Below are positions 34,992 to 43,201 of a stretch of 64,000 nt of DNA, piece by piece. The translations under genes were made by a program, and so were the position numbers. How positions within the stretch are numbered: position 1 is the first letter of the stretch; each line of letters begins with the position of its first letter. Source of the DNA: Caballeronia sp. TF1N1 (GTDB lineage Bacteria; Pseudomonadota; Gammaproteobacteria; Burkholderiales; Burkholderiaceae); the NCBI RefSeq assembly GCF_022878925.1, contig NZ_CP084628.1, positions 1,132,013 through 1,196,012 of the forward strand. The letters run 5' to 3'. The notes beneath the pieces were generated by a model. The model searched no databases. It was not told where the DNA came from and saw only the letters and a list, made by a program, of their open reading frames with translations.

Positions 34992-36155
34992 ATGCGTTTC
35001 AGGATCAGACCTGTATTCGGGGCTGTTTTGATGCTCGCCGCCGGGGCGGCTTCCGCGCAGTCGAGCGTGACCCTGTACGGCGTCGCGGACGTATTCGTAC
35101 AGTATCTGGATAACGGTGGACGGCATTCATATGCCGAGCGAAGCGGCGGGTCGACAGGTTCGCTGGTCGGCCTGAAGGGTTCGGAAAACCTCGGCAACGG
35201 GCTGAAGGCGGTGTTCGATGTCGAGAGCGGGTACAACACGAATAACGGCACTTACTTCGCCGACAGCACCGCCATGTTCTACCGGCAGTCCTGGGTGGGA
35301 TTGAAGCACGACACCTACGGCCAGTTGAGCTTCGGGCGTCAATATCAGCCCAGCTTCTGGGCGGTGTATTTCACGGACCCGTTCCGCGGCAACGAAGCGT
35401 TGTCGCCGCTGGCCGCAGCCGATCTCGCCGGCGCCACCGATCGCGCCACTCTCGCGACCCAGTACGTGTCCGGGCGAACCAGCAGTTCGATCGTTTATCT
35501 CTCGCCCGACCTGAGCGGCGTTCACCTCTATGCGATGTACGCGCTGGCGTCTGCCACGACCCAGCCAGTGGCCGTCACTTCAGGCAACATGCTCGACCTG
35601 GCCGCGAGCTATTCCGGTTACGGCTTTTACGCGGGCGTCGGCTATCAGTATCAGCACGGCTCGAACGAGACCGCGCCGCTGGTGCCTGCCGCGCCTTCCC
35701 TCTTGACATCGTTCCCATTGATGGCGACCGAGCATTTCACCGGGGCGCTGGCGTATCGGCTGGGCATCGTGAACTTCCAGTTCAACTATTCCTACAACCG
35801 CCCCAAGGATGTGCCCGATGGCGCGCTGGTAATAGTGACGCCCGCGGTGAGTCTGCCGCTCGAGACTCTGGTGCATTCGTACAGCATCATGGAGCTGGGC
35901 GCGACGATTCAGGCCACGCCTTTCGATACCGTTGAACTTGCGGGCTTTCAACGCGTCGTGCGCGGCGTTCACGACAATAGCCTCGGTGTCGAGGTCGGCG
36001 TCGACCACAACATTTCGAAGCGCACCAGTTTTTATATGCGCGCCGGGTACGTGAAGGACAACGGCAGCGCAAACATGAGCTGGCCCGGCGTGGCGGGAGT
36101 CGTCAGCGGCTCGAAACAGGTTCTGGGACTCGTTGGCATGACACATCGTTTCTGA
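34992..36155 (+). CDS. Outer-membrane porin (general, Burkholderiales type)
   Basis: The 387-residue precursor has a signal peptide cleaved near AASAQ (23) and a mature beta-barrel starting SSVTLYGVADVFVQYL, the standard opening of Burkholderia trimeric porins. Further family marks are RQSWVGLKHDTYGQLSFGRQYQP (a strand-turn pair with the FGRQ motif) and a C-terminal strand ending in Phe (GLVGMTHRF) for BAM recognition. It would admit the island's substrate or other solutes across the outer membrane. ATG 34992 follows GGGAGACATGC. Its promoter region contains the weak palindromes, so coregulation with the island is plausible. Confidence 0.9.
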   Translation: MRFRIRPVFGAVLMLAAGAASAQSSVTLYGVADVFVQYLDNGGRHSYAERSGGSTGSLVGLKGSENLGNGLKAVFDVESGYNTNNGTYFADSTAMFYRQSWVGLKHDTYGQLSFGRQYQPSFWAVYFTDPFRGNEALSPLAAADLAGATDRATLATQYVSGRTSSSIVYLSPDLSGVHLYAMYALASATTQPVAVTSGNMLDLAASYSGYGFYAGVGYQYQHGSNETAPLVPAAPSLLTSFPLMATEHFTGALAYRLGIVNFQFNYSYNRPKDVPDGALVIVTPAVSLPLETLVHSYSIMELGATIQATPFDTVELAGFQRVVRGVHDNSLGVEVGVDHNISKRTSFYMRAGYVKDNGSANMSWPGVAGVVSGSKQVLGLVGMTHRF

Positions 36156-36200
36156 CGATGGGGTTCGTTCACGACAACCAAAGAGAGAAAGGAAATCCTG

Positions 36201-36566
36201 ATGCAATCGATTAAAGCGATGCGGCTCGTCGGCGCTGCTTTCATGCTGGCGGCTTCCATAGGCGGGTCTTCCGGTGCGCATGCTCAGGGTAGTTATGCCG
36301 CGTCCTCCGTGCCGGCATCGGATGCGAAGGCAAGCAAAGCAGCCAGCAAGGCGGCCGACCGGGCGTTGCAAAAGAGCGTGCTCCGCGCACTCAGCAAGAC
36401 TCGGGGGCTGCGGGTGGCCAGCATCACGGTTCGCGCGTCTGAAGGGGCGGTGATACTGGAAGGCACCGTACCGGAAGAGGCGCAGATCGGACTGGCCACT
36501 CAAGTGGCCGAAGGCGTGGAGGGCGTGAAGTCAGTGAAGAACGCGCTGACCTTGTCCACGATTTGA
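36201..36566 (+). CDS. BON-domain periplasmic protein
   Basis: The 121-residue precursor has a signal peptide ending near GAHAQG (about 29), an Ala/Ser/Lys-rich linker and one BON domain (about 55-118): LQKSVLRALSKTRGLRVASI, ITVRASEGAVILEGTVPE and VAEGVEGVKSVKNAL. BON domains bind membrane phospholipids and occur in OsmY-like envelope-stress proteins. It lies 45 bases after the porin gene, probably in the same transcript, and is followed by a terminator. A good AGAGAAAGGAA site precedes the ATG. Confidence 0.85.
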   Translation: MQSIKAMRLVGAAFMLAASIGGSSGAHAQGSYAASSVPASDAKASKAASKAADRALQKSVLRALSKTRGLRVASITVRASEGAVILEGTVPEEAQIGLATQVAEGVEGVKSVKNALTLSTI

Positions 36567-36586
36567 GGGCGCTTCGCGACGCCATG

Positions 36587-36617
36587 AGAAAGGCCTCGTG
36601 CTGCAGGCCTTTCTTTT
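36587..36617 (+). terminator. Rho-independent terminator after the BON gene
   Basis: AGAAAGGCCT (36587-36596) pairs with AGGCCTTTCT (36605-36614) around an 8-base loop and is followed by TTTC. It separates the porin/BON unit from the convergent aldehyde dehydrogenase gene. Confidence 0.8.
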
Positions 36618-36636
36618 CACCGATTCACGTGTTCCG

Positions 36637-38058
36637 TCAGGCAGTGACCGACTTGCATTCCAGAAACTCGGCCAGCCCTTCCGCTCCGCATTCGCGCCCG
36701 TTGCCGGAAGTTTTATAGCCGCCGAAGGGCACGGTGATGTCCATCATGGCGCCATTGATCCGCACCGATCCCACGCGCAGCCGCGTTGCGATGCGCCGGG
36801 CCCGTTGTGCATCGCCGGTGGCGATATAACCCGCAAGCCCGAAGTCCGTGTCGTTGGCGATAGCGATGGCTTCTTCCTCATTGTCGTAGGCGATCACCAC
36901 CAGCACAGGGCCGAAAATCTCTTCACGCGCGATCTTCATGCCGTTGTGAACATCGGCAAAGACGGTGGGGCGCGCATAGAAACCTCGCGAGATGCCTTCC
37001 GGCCGGCCCACGCCGCCCGCCGCGAGCCGCGCGCCTTCTTCGAGCCCGGTGCGAATCATTCGCTGCACTTTGTCATACTGGGCGCGGTTGGAGATCGGTC
37101 CCATCTTCGTGGCCGGATCGGCCGGGTCGCCAACCGTCACTGCGTTGGCAACGGCGGCGGCAATCGTCACGGCCTCTTCGTAACGGTCGCGCGGCACCAG
37201 CATGCGGGTAGGCGCGACACACGTCTGCCCCGAGTTGGCCATGCATTGTGCGACGCCGCTCGTCACTGCGGCCTTGAGGTCGGCGTCGTCGAGGATCAGG
37301 AGCGGCGACTTGCCGCCAAGCTCCTGAGCGACTCGCTTGACTGTCGGCGCGGCGCTCATGGCGACTTCGATGCCGGCGCGCGTCGAACCGGTGATCGACA
37401 CCATGTCCACGTCGCGATGCGCGGATAATCGCTCGCCCACGACCCGTCCTTCGCCGAAGATCATGTTGAAGACGCCTGCCGGCGCGCCCGCTTCATGCAT
37501 GATTTCCGCGAAAATGACGGCGTCGAACGGGGCGATCTCGGAAGGCTTCAACACGATGGTGCAGCCCGCCGCGAGCGCAGGCGCGACCTTGGCGGTGATC
37601 TGGTTCAGAGGCCAGTTCCACGGGGTGATGAGCGCGGCAACGCCGATCGCTTCGCGGCGTACATCGCTCTTGCCGTGATTCGTCTCGAATTCGAAATGAC
37701 GCAGGGTTTCAAGGGCCGCCTGAAGCTGCGCGAGGCCGATCGGCGCCTGCAAGTGCCTGCACAGTGCGATGGGCGCGCCGATCTCGCGGCGCACGGCGTC
37801 GGCAAGATCGTCGAGACGGGCGCGATACCTTTCGATCACCCGTTCGAGCAAGGCGATGCGTTCCTCGCGGCTCGTCGCTGACCACGCCGGGAACGCAGCG
37901 CGTGCCGCGGCCACGGCGCGGTCGGCATCGGCTGCCGTGCCCATCGCGAGCTTGCCGGTTGGTTCCTCGGTGACGGGATCGACGATATCCATCAGCGTGC
38001 TGCCGGCGCACGGCTCGACCCACGCGCCGCCGATGTAGAACGTGTTCAATATTGTCAT
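36637..38058 (-). CDS. Aldehyde dehydrogenase (NAD(P)+)
   Basis: The 473-residue enzyme oxidises an aldehyde to the acid. The catalytic pair is E246 in QELGGKSP and C280 in NSGQTCVAP; PWNWPLNQ (about 146-153) holds the oxyanion Asn region and GSTRAG is in the cofactor fold. Length is typical of ALDH-superfamily members of the AldA/betaine aldehyde type. GGAGACGGC precedes the ATG. It is the last gene of a four-gene leftward operon (MFS, GMC oxidoreductase, dioxygenase, ALDH), with only 9 bases to the dioxygenase gene. It probably acts on the aldehyde produced by the GMC enzyme. Confidence 0.88.
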   Translation of the reverse strand: MTILNTFYIGGAWVEPCAGSTLMDIVDPVTEEPTGKLAMGTAADADRAVAAARAAFPAWSATSREERIALLERVIERYRARLDDLADAVRREIGAPIALCRHLQAPIGLAQLQAALETLRHFEFETNHGKSDVRREAIGVAALITPWNWPLNQITAKVAPALAAGCTIVLKPSEIAPFDAVIFAEIMHEAGAPAGVFNMIFGEGRVVGERLSAHRDVDMVSITGSTRAGIEVAMSAAPTVKRVAQELGGKSPLLILDDADLKAAVTSGVAQCMANSGQTCVAPTRMLVPRDRYEEAVTIAAAVANAVTVGDPADPATKMGPISNRAQYDKVQRMIRTGLEEGARLAAGGVGRPEGISRGFYARPTVFADVHNGMKIAREEIFGPVLVVIAYDNEEEAIAIANDTDFGLAGYIATGDAQRARRIATRLRVGSVRINGAMMDITVPFGGYKTSGNGRECGAEGLAEFLECKSVTA

Positions 38059-38067
38059 GCCGTCTCC

Positions 38068-38988
38068 TCAGGCTATGCCGACCGGACGGTCGCCGATTAC
38101 CGTGGCGCGCATCATATGGCGCGGCGCGGGGAAGTAGTCCTGCACGGCGTAGTGCTGACAGGCGCGGTTGTCCCAGAAGGCGATCGTGTTGGGCCTCCAC
38201 TTGAGACGAACCTGGTATTCGGGCGCCTGAGCTTGACGGAACAGGTATTGCAGCAGATCCATCTCGGCGAGCTTGTAGTCGAAGCCGACGCGATAAGCCT
38301 CAGCCGTCACGTGCCCGTAGTTCGATAGATGCGTGGTAAAGGCCTCATTGACGTAGAGAACTTTCTCGCCGGTTTCCGGGTGCACGCGCACCACCGGATG
38401 CGTGACCGGCGGAAACTTCTGGCGCATGACGGGATGCTGGTCCTTCGGCAACGCCGTGCCGAACAGCGGCAGAATGTCGTGGACGGCTTCGAGATGAGCG
38501 ATGCGTGCCTTGATCTCCTCGGGAAGGTTCGCATAGGCCGCGACCATGTTGATCCAGATCGTGTCGCCGCCCACGTCCGGGCATTGCACGCAGCGCAGCA
38601 TCGAACCCATGGACGGAATGTCACGCCACGATACATCCGAGTGGTAGATGTTTTCGCGTCCACGGCGCGTTTCGTTGCGCCCGAGGATCACCAATTCGGG
38701 ATGCTCCGGGTGATGCGGAAACGCCGGGTGGATCTCCAGTTCGCCGAAGCGCCGCGCCAGCGCCACATGTTGGGCCGGCGTGATGTCCTGATCGCGGAAA
38801 AACAGGACCTTGTATTCGAGCAGCGCGCGGCGCAAGGCGAGACAGGTGTCGTCGTCGAGCGGATCGCGCAGGTCGACGCCTTCGATCGTCGCGCCGATCG
38901 TCGGCGTGTGACGCTCCACCGCGAAGGGCCATCTCTCGGGTACGGCGTGCGTCGTGTTGAACGCGGGTGCGGTTTCGATTGCTTGCAT
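38068..38988 (-). CDS. TauD/TfdA family Fe(II)/2-oxoglutarate dioxygenase
   Basis: The 306-residue enzyme has the facial triad H116-x-D118 (IYHSDVSW) and distal H279 (RACQHYAVQDY), plus the 2-oxoglutarate-binding Arg at about 290 or 294 in PAPRHMMRATV. The N-terminal TIGATIEGVDLRDPLDD and VLFFRDQDI motifs are standard for the family. I prefer the ATG at 38988 because GGAG stands 7 bases upstream; an ATG four codons earlier has no ribosome site. Family members hydroxylate next to a heteroatom or cleave ethers, sulfonates or carnitine-like compounds. Being between an alcohol oxidase and an aldehyde dehydrogenase gene, it may open the pathway or release the alcohol. Taurine itself is possible but the context does not favour it. 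Confidence 0.85.
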   Translation of the reverse strand: MQAIETAPAFNTTHAVPERWPFAVERHTPTIGATIEGVDLRDPLDDDTCLALRRALLEYKVLFFRDQDITPAQHVALARRFGELEIHPAFPHHPEHPELVILGRNETRRGRENIYHSDVSWRDIPSMGSMLRCVQCPDVGGDTIWINMVAAYANLPEEIKARIAHLEAVHDILPLFGTALPKDQHPVMRQKFPPVTHPVVRVHPETGEKVLYVNEAFTTHLSNYGHVTAEAYRVGFDYKLAEMDLLQYLFRQAQAPEYQVRLKWRPNTIAFWDNRACQHYAVQDYFPAPRHMMRATVIGDRPVGIA

Positions 38989-39016
38989 GTGATGCTCCAT
39001 TTGAAGCTGTCCGAAT

Positions 39017-40705
39017 CTATCTGTTTGCGGCGCGGATCAAGTCCGCCGCCTTTTCGCCGATCATGATGGCCGGCGCGTTCGTGTTGCCGCCGATGAGCGT
39101 CGGCATGATCGACGCGTCCGCCACGCGCAGACCGTCGATGCCGCGCACCCGCAGGCTTGGATCGACGACCGCCTGCGTGTCGATGCCCATCTTGCAGGTG
39201 CCGACCGGGTGATAGACGCTGTCGGCCTGACTGCGCACGAACGCACGGATCGCGTCTTCGTTCGAGCCGTCGGGTCCGAAGTCGTCGGTGAGCATTTCTT
39301 TGCCGCCTGCATCGGCCAGAGCGGGTTGCGCATAGATGCGGCGCACGATTTTGACGCCCGCAACGAGCGCGTCCATGTCTGCTTCGGCGGAGAGAAAGCG
39401 CGGGTCGATCGACGGAGCATCGCGCATGTCGGCCGTGCGCAGACGAACATGACCGCGGCTCTCGGGCCGCAGGACGTATGCATGACAGGAATAGCCGTGT
39501 CCGAGCTTCGAGCGCTTGGTTTTGTTGCGATCGCCGAGCAGCGCCAGCACGAAGGCCAGTTGCACGTCGGGCACGGCAAGGTCGTGACGCGTCTTGACGA
39601 ACGCACCCGCTTCGGCGAAGTTGGAGCTGACCATGCCCGTGCGGTTGCGCCGGTATCGCACGATCTCGGACATGAGACGCAGGAAGCCGCCGGCTGAATA
39701 GCCATAGAGGTCCGTCGACCTCACCTGCTTGTTGACGATGACGTCGAGATGGTCCTGCAGGTTTTCGCCGACGCCGGGCAGGTCGTGAATCACGTCGATG
39801 CCTACGCTGCGCAGATGTTGGGCCGGACCAATGCCGGAGGCCATCAGCAGTTGTGGCGAATTGAACGCGCCGCAAGCGAGCACGATCTCGCGGCGGGCCC
39901 GCAAGGTTTGCTCGACGCCCGCACGCACCACGTGAATGCCGCTTGCACGCTTGCCCTTGAAGACGAGACGAAGCGCCTGGGCGTCGGTGAGCACGGCAAG
40001 ATTCGGCCGGCCTCCGTTGAGGCTCGGGTCGCGCTTGTCGCCACGATGCAGATACGCGCGCGCGGCATTCCACCGTTCGCCATTCCATTGCGTGACCTGG
40101 TAGAGCCCTGCGCCTTCCTGCTCCGCGCCGTTGAAATCGTCGTTGGGGCGATAGCCGGCCTGCAGCGCGGCCGCGACGAAACGCCGGGAGAACGGATTGG
40201 GCGTGCGCAGGTCGCTGACGTGCAGAGGGCCGGTGCCGCCGTGCCAGGGATCGCCGCTGTCGTCGAGGAAGCGCTGGTTGCATTCGCTGCGACGGAAATA
40301 GGGCAGTACGTCGTCGTAGCTCCAGCCGGTGCAGCCGAGCTTTGCCCACGCGTCGTAGTCGCTGCGGTGCCCGCGGATGTACACCATGCCGTTGATCGAC
40401 GAACTGCCGCCGAGTCCCCGGCCACGCGGCTGGAAGGAGGGGCGACCGCCGAGACCGGGCTGCTTCTCGGAGTGGTAGGCGTAGTTGCGCGGACCGTGCT
40501 TGCGCACCGTGGCCGCAAGGCCGATAGGCGCCCATACGCTTAGGTGGTGGTCATGGGGACCGGCTTCGAGAAGCGCGACGCTCACCGACGGATCTTCGGC
40601 CAGTCTGGCCGCCACCGCACAACCGGCCGATCCCGCGCCCACGACGATGTAGTCATACTCCGCAGCGCTCGTATCGGGCTGCTGATTTCTCTCAGGTCTG
40701 TTCAT
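39017..40705 (-). CDS. GMC-family FAD-dependent alcohol oxidoreductase (AlkJ/choline dehydrogenase-like)
   Basis: The 562-residue flavoprotein has the ADP-binding motif GAGSAG (23-28), the GMC signature GRGLGGSSSINGM (about 94-106) and GACGAFNSPQLL-like second signature. The catalytic His is H499 in YHPVGTCKMG and the partner Asn is N541 or N543 in GGNTNAPAIMIGEKAADLI. It would oxidise a primary alcohol to an aldehyde, with electrons going to the respiratory chain, as AlkJ does. It lies 28 bases before the dioxygenase gene and 83 bases after the transporter gene in the leftward operon. Choline, polyethylene glycol, alkanol or lignin-type benzyl alcohol substrates cannot be told apart from sequence. 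Confidence 0.88.
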   Translation of the reverse strand: MNRPERNQQPDTSAAEYDYIVVGAGSAGCAVAARLAEDPSVSVALLEAGPHDHHLSVWAPIGLAATVRKHGPRNYAYHSEKQPGLGGRPSFQPRGRGLGGSSSINGMVYIRGHRSDYDAWAKLGCTGWSYDDVLPYFRRSECNQRFLDDSGDPWHGGTGPLHVSDLRTPNPFSRRFVAAALQAGYRPNDDFNGAEQEGAGLYQVTQWNGERWNAARAYLHRGDKRDPSLNGGRPNLAVLTDAQALRLVFKGKRASGIHVVRAGVEQTLRARREIVLACGAFNSPQLLMASGIGPAQHLRSVGIDVIHDLPGVGENLQDHLDVIVNKQVRSTDLYGYSAGGFLRLMSEIVRYRRNRTGMVSSNFAEAGAFVKTRHDLAVPDVQLAFVLALLGDRNKTKRSKLGHGYSCHAYVLRPESRGHVRLRTADMRDAPSIDPRFLSAEADMDALVAGVKIVRRIYAQPALADAGGKEMLTDDFGPDGSNEDAIRAFVRSQADSVYHPVGTCKMGIDTQAVVDPSLRVRGIDGLRVADASIMPTLIGGNTNAPAIMIGEKAADLIRAANR

Positions 40706-40788
40706 GGCTCGGTTTGCGGTTCAGATGAGCACGGTGTTTCGCTGCTTGTTCGCCGGAAGGAAGTGGGGAGGCCTCGGGGCAAGGTCCA

Positions 40789-42102
40789 TCAGGCGGGGGC
40801 GCGGGCGGCCACGTGCTGCAACGTCTTCACGGACTGCTCGGGACGAAGCCAGCGCAGCGCGGCGAGCGCGGCGGCAAGCAGCAAAACGGCACTCACGACG
40901 AAGCCGAGTTCATACGCATGGCTAGTGCCGCCGCCGTGGGTCTGCACGATCCGCCCCATCACCGCCGGTGCAATGGCGGCGCCGAGACTTGCGAGCGCGG
41001 TGTGGATCGCGACCAGCGCACCGCGTTGACTGTCCGGCACTATCTCCGCGAGCAGGGCGGGCGCGAGCGTGAAGCTCAGTGTCGGCAGCGCGCAGGCGAT
41101 GGCTAGCAGCGCGACTTTCTGAATGGGCGGCGCATTCAGCAGGATCAGCAAGACGAACACCAGCGCGCCGGCCATGGCGCTCAGGCAGATTGGATGCACC
41201 CGCGCCCGGCGGCTCGATGCGCCGCCTGCCAGCATGCGCTGCGAGATCCAGCTGAGGCCAAGGTTCACGGGCGCCGCCGTGGCGACCACTGCCGCGAAGC
41301 AGCGGCCTGCCTCGACGCCGGAGAAACCAAGCCCTTTCTCGAGATAAGTGGGCAGCCAGGTCAGGCTGAGTCCGAGTGTCCAGTAGGCCGTGAAGCCGAG
41401 CGCGAACACGGAGAGGACCGAACGGTCCGTCAGGATGCGGCGATACGAAAGCCGTTGCGATGAGGCAAGCGCGGATTGATTAGCGGTACGCTGGTTGCCG
41501 CGCGCTGATCGTCGCTCGTCGATCGGTCCTTCGCGGCCGAAGCATAGCCAGAGCACGCACCAGATCATGCCTATTGCGCCGAGCAGCACGAAGTTCATGC
41601 GCCAGCCCCATTGCTTCGTCACGAGCGGAATCAGCATGCCGGCCAGCAACATGCCAGCGGCGGCTCCCTGATTGATTACAGCCACCGGCAGATTGCGTCT
41701 GCGATCGGGAAACCATTTGTACAGCGCGTGCACGGAGACCGGAAACGACGGTCCTTCCGCCGCGCCCAAAATCACCCGGCAAGCCAGCAGCCCGAGTGCG
41801 CTTGTGGTCAGCGCCTGCGGCACTTGCAGCACCGCCCAGGCCAGCCCCATGGCGAGCAGAATCCAGCGCGTCGCAATGCGGTTGGAGAGAAACCCGACGA
41901 CGACGGTCGAAGCCGAAAACAGCCAGAAGAAGCTGCCGGCGACGAGGCCGTACTGCTGCGGCGACAGATGAAGTTCCGCCGTCAGCGGCACGGCCACCAG
42001 ACCCAGCACGATCTTGTCGAGAAAATTGATGAGGGAGAGGGCCGTCAGCATGACGGTCATGGTCCATGCCGGGCGCGACTGGAAATCGGGCGGAGACATC
42101 AT
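40789..42102 (-). CDS. Major facilitator superfamily transporter (anion:cation symporter type)
   Basis: The 437-residue inner-membrane protein has about twelve hydrophobic segments, starting with MTVMLTALSLINFLDKIVLG and with the inter-helix loop 2-3 motif GFLSNRIATRW. The N-terminal INFLDK motif resembles INYLDR of the ACS family, whose members import organic acids such as glucarate, phthalate and galactonate. It is the first conventional gene of the four-gene oxidation operon, so it probably imports the operon's substrate. Its start codon lies 2 bases after a 20-codon upstream reading frame with a strong ribosome site; its own ribosome site is weak, so translation may be coupled. Confidence 0.85.
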   Translation of the reverse strand: MMSPPDFQSRPAWTMTVMLTALSLINFLDKIVLGLVAVPLTAELHLSPQQYGLVAGSFFWLFSASTVVVGFLSNRIATRWILLAMGLAWAVLQVPQALTTSALGLLACRVILGAAEGPSFPVSVHALYKWFPDRRRNLPVAVINQGAAAGMLLAGMLIPLVTKQWGWRMNFVLLGAIGMIWCVLWLCFGREGPIDERRSARGNQRTANQSALASSQRLSYRRILTDRSVLSVFALGFTAYWTLGLSLTWLPTYLEKGLGFSGVEAGRCFAAVVATAAPVNLGLSWISQRMLAGGASSRRARVHPICLSAMAGALVFVLLILLNAPPIQKVALLAIACALPTLSFTLAPALLAEIVPDSQRGALVAIHTALASLGAAIAPAVMGRIVQTHGGGTSHAYELGFVVSAVLLLAAALAALRWLRPEQSVKTLQHVAARAPA

Positions 42103-42104
42103 GC

Positions 42105-42167
42105 TCAGTCCCGCCGGTTGACGCTGTCGCCGGCGCCTGAAGCGGCCGTGAGGAACCTGGGTTGCAT
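42105..42167 (-). CDS. Upstream reading frame of 20 codons before the MFS gene
   Basis: An AAGGAG site stands 6 bases before ATG 42167. The frame encodes MQPRFLTAASGAGDSVNRRD and stops 2 bases before the MFS ATG. It is out of frame with the transporter. The tight stop-start junction and the weak ribosome site of the MFS gene suggest translational coupling or a regulatory leader. It has no run of a single amino acid that would indicate attenuation by a charged tRNA. It could also be a coincidence. Confidence 0.5.
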   Translation of the reverse strand: MQPRFLTAASGAGDSVNRRD

Positions 42168-42263
42168 TGTTGTCTCCTTGGTATTTTTCTGGCCTCGCCG
42201 CATACGGCGGCAGGCCAATGACGGTCTCGTAACGTCACGGTAATACCTAGGAGTGGGAGGCAA

Positions 42264-42282
42264 CCCACCCGGAACAGGTAGG
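42264..42282. promoter_or_regulatory. Putative LAL operator, site D (upstream of the MFS/GMC/dioxygenase/ALDH operon)
   Basis: CCCACCC-GGAAC-AGGTAGG has a perfect left arm and a 5 of 7 right arm with the same spacing as sites A-C. It is 97 bases upstream of the 20-codon reading frame. On the minus strand a TAGGTATTA element about 14 bases further could be the -10. Nothing else is seen between 42168 and 42485. Confidence 0.55.
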
Positions 42283-42485
42283 GGAGGGAAAACCTTGTTG
42301 ATGGCCGGCGATGAGCGGTGGGCAGAAGGCCGCACGTGGGTTTCCGGCTTCCACAAGAGGAAGTGACCTTGCACCGGTGTCTTCCGCGAATCTTCAAAGA
42401 ACGGCCAATGGCTGGCGTGTATGCAAGAAAGTATCAGTCTGCGGTCTCGTCGTTCGGATACGCGGCTGAATTCCTTGCTCGACCC

Positions 42486-43103
42486 TCACGCTCTGAACGT
42501 CTTTCCGAGTTCGTGATCGGCGAGTCTGAAGTAATGGCGGAAGTTATAGACCAGCGGTGACCATGTTTCGGCATCGATATGGTGCATGTTCTTGACGAAG
42601 GCTTCGTCTGCATGCACGCGAACGATCTCGACTTCTGCGGCGACGCCACCGCCAAGCGCTTGAAGTTTCTCGCCGCCCATTCGGTGAATGTGACGCACGC
42701 GCGCCTCCAGATGCATGGGACACTCGGCAACGCGATAAGGCTTCACGCAATCACTGGCGAGCTGAGTGAACCCCGCTTCCTCGAACTTGCACTTCTCGAA
42801 GCGAAATTGCTTTTTCTTCAACTCGGGGACGGGGTTCTTTCCAGTCAGAGGCGCGAGTTTTTCGACCTGCTTCCACATTTCCGGCGACGGAAGATTGATC
42901 ACACATTCCGCATGCCGTTCGAGATTTTCAGCCGTCTTTGTCTCGTCCAGCAAGCCGAGCATGAGCGTCCAGCCGAGCGCCCAGAACGACGACATCGGCG
43001 CGAGATTGGTCGTGCCGTCCTCGTTGAGCGAGCTGATCAGAGCGACCGGTGTGCCGAAGTAAAGAATCTTCGGTTCGATCGTCTGGAAGATGCGTTGAGC
43101 CAT
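42486..43103 (-). CDS. Flavin reductase family protein (FMN-binding split barrel)
   Basis: The 205-residue protein begins MAQRIFQTIEPKILYFGTPV and has the flavin reductase-like split-barrel pattern: ALISSLNEDGTTNLAPMSSFWALG (FMN phosphate region), LERHAECVINLPSP and VGEIVRVHADEAFV-like C-terminal strand. It would bind FMN and reduce flavin or, in this longer subgroup, act on a small ester or quinone. The strong GAAGGAGGACACG site fixes the ATG at 43103. It is monocistronic; the next gene upstream is separated by 98 bases. The function is not evident from context. Confidence 0.75.
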   Translation of the reverse strand: MAQRIFQTIEPKILYFGTPVALISSLNEDGTTNLAPMSSFWALGWTLMLGLLDETKTAENLERHAECVINLPSPEMWKQVEKLAPLTGKNPVPELKKKQFRFEKCKFEEAGFTQLASDCVKPYRVAECPMHLEARVRHIHRMGGEKLQALGGGVAAEVEIVRVHADEAFVKNMHHIDAETWSPLVYNFRHYFRLADHELGKTFRA

Positions 43104-43201
43104 CGTGTCCTCCTTCGGGTCAAGGGACAAGCAGATGATGCTCAAGTCATTTTGCGACAGTCGACTGCGGCATGTTTCAGCGTCATGTGAAATGTCGACC
43201 G

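Noticed and set aside
38068..38988. Taurine dioxygenase partner of the tauABC-like genes
   Set aside because: The gene lies 30 kb away inside an operon with a GMC oxidoreductase, ALDH and MFS carrier and upstream palindrome D, which points to the catabolic island rather than to taurine use.
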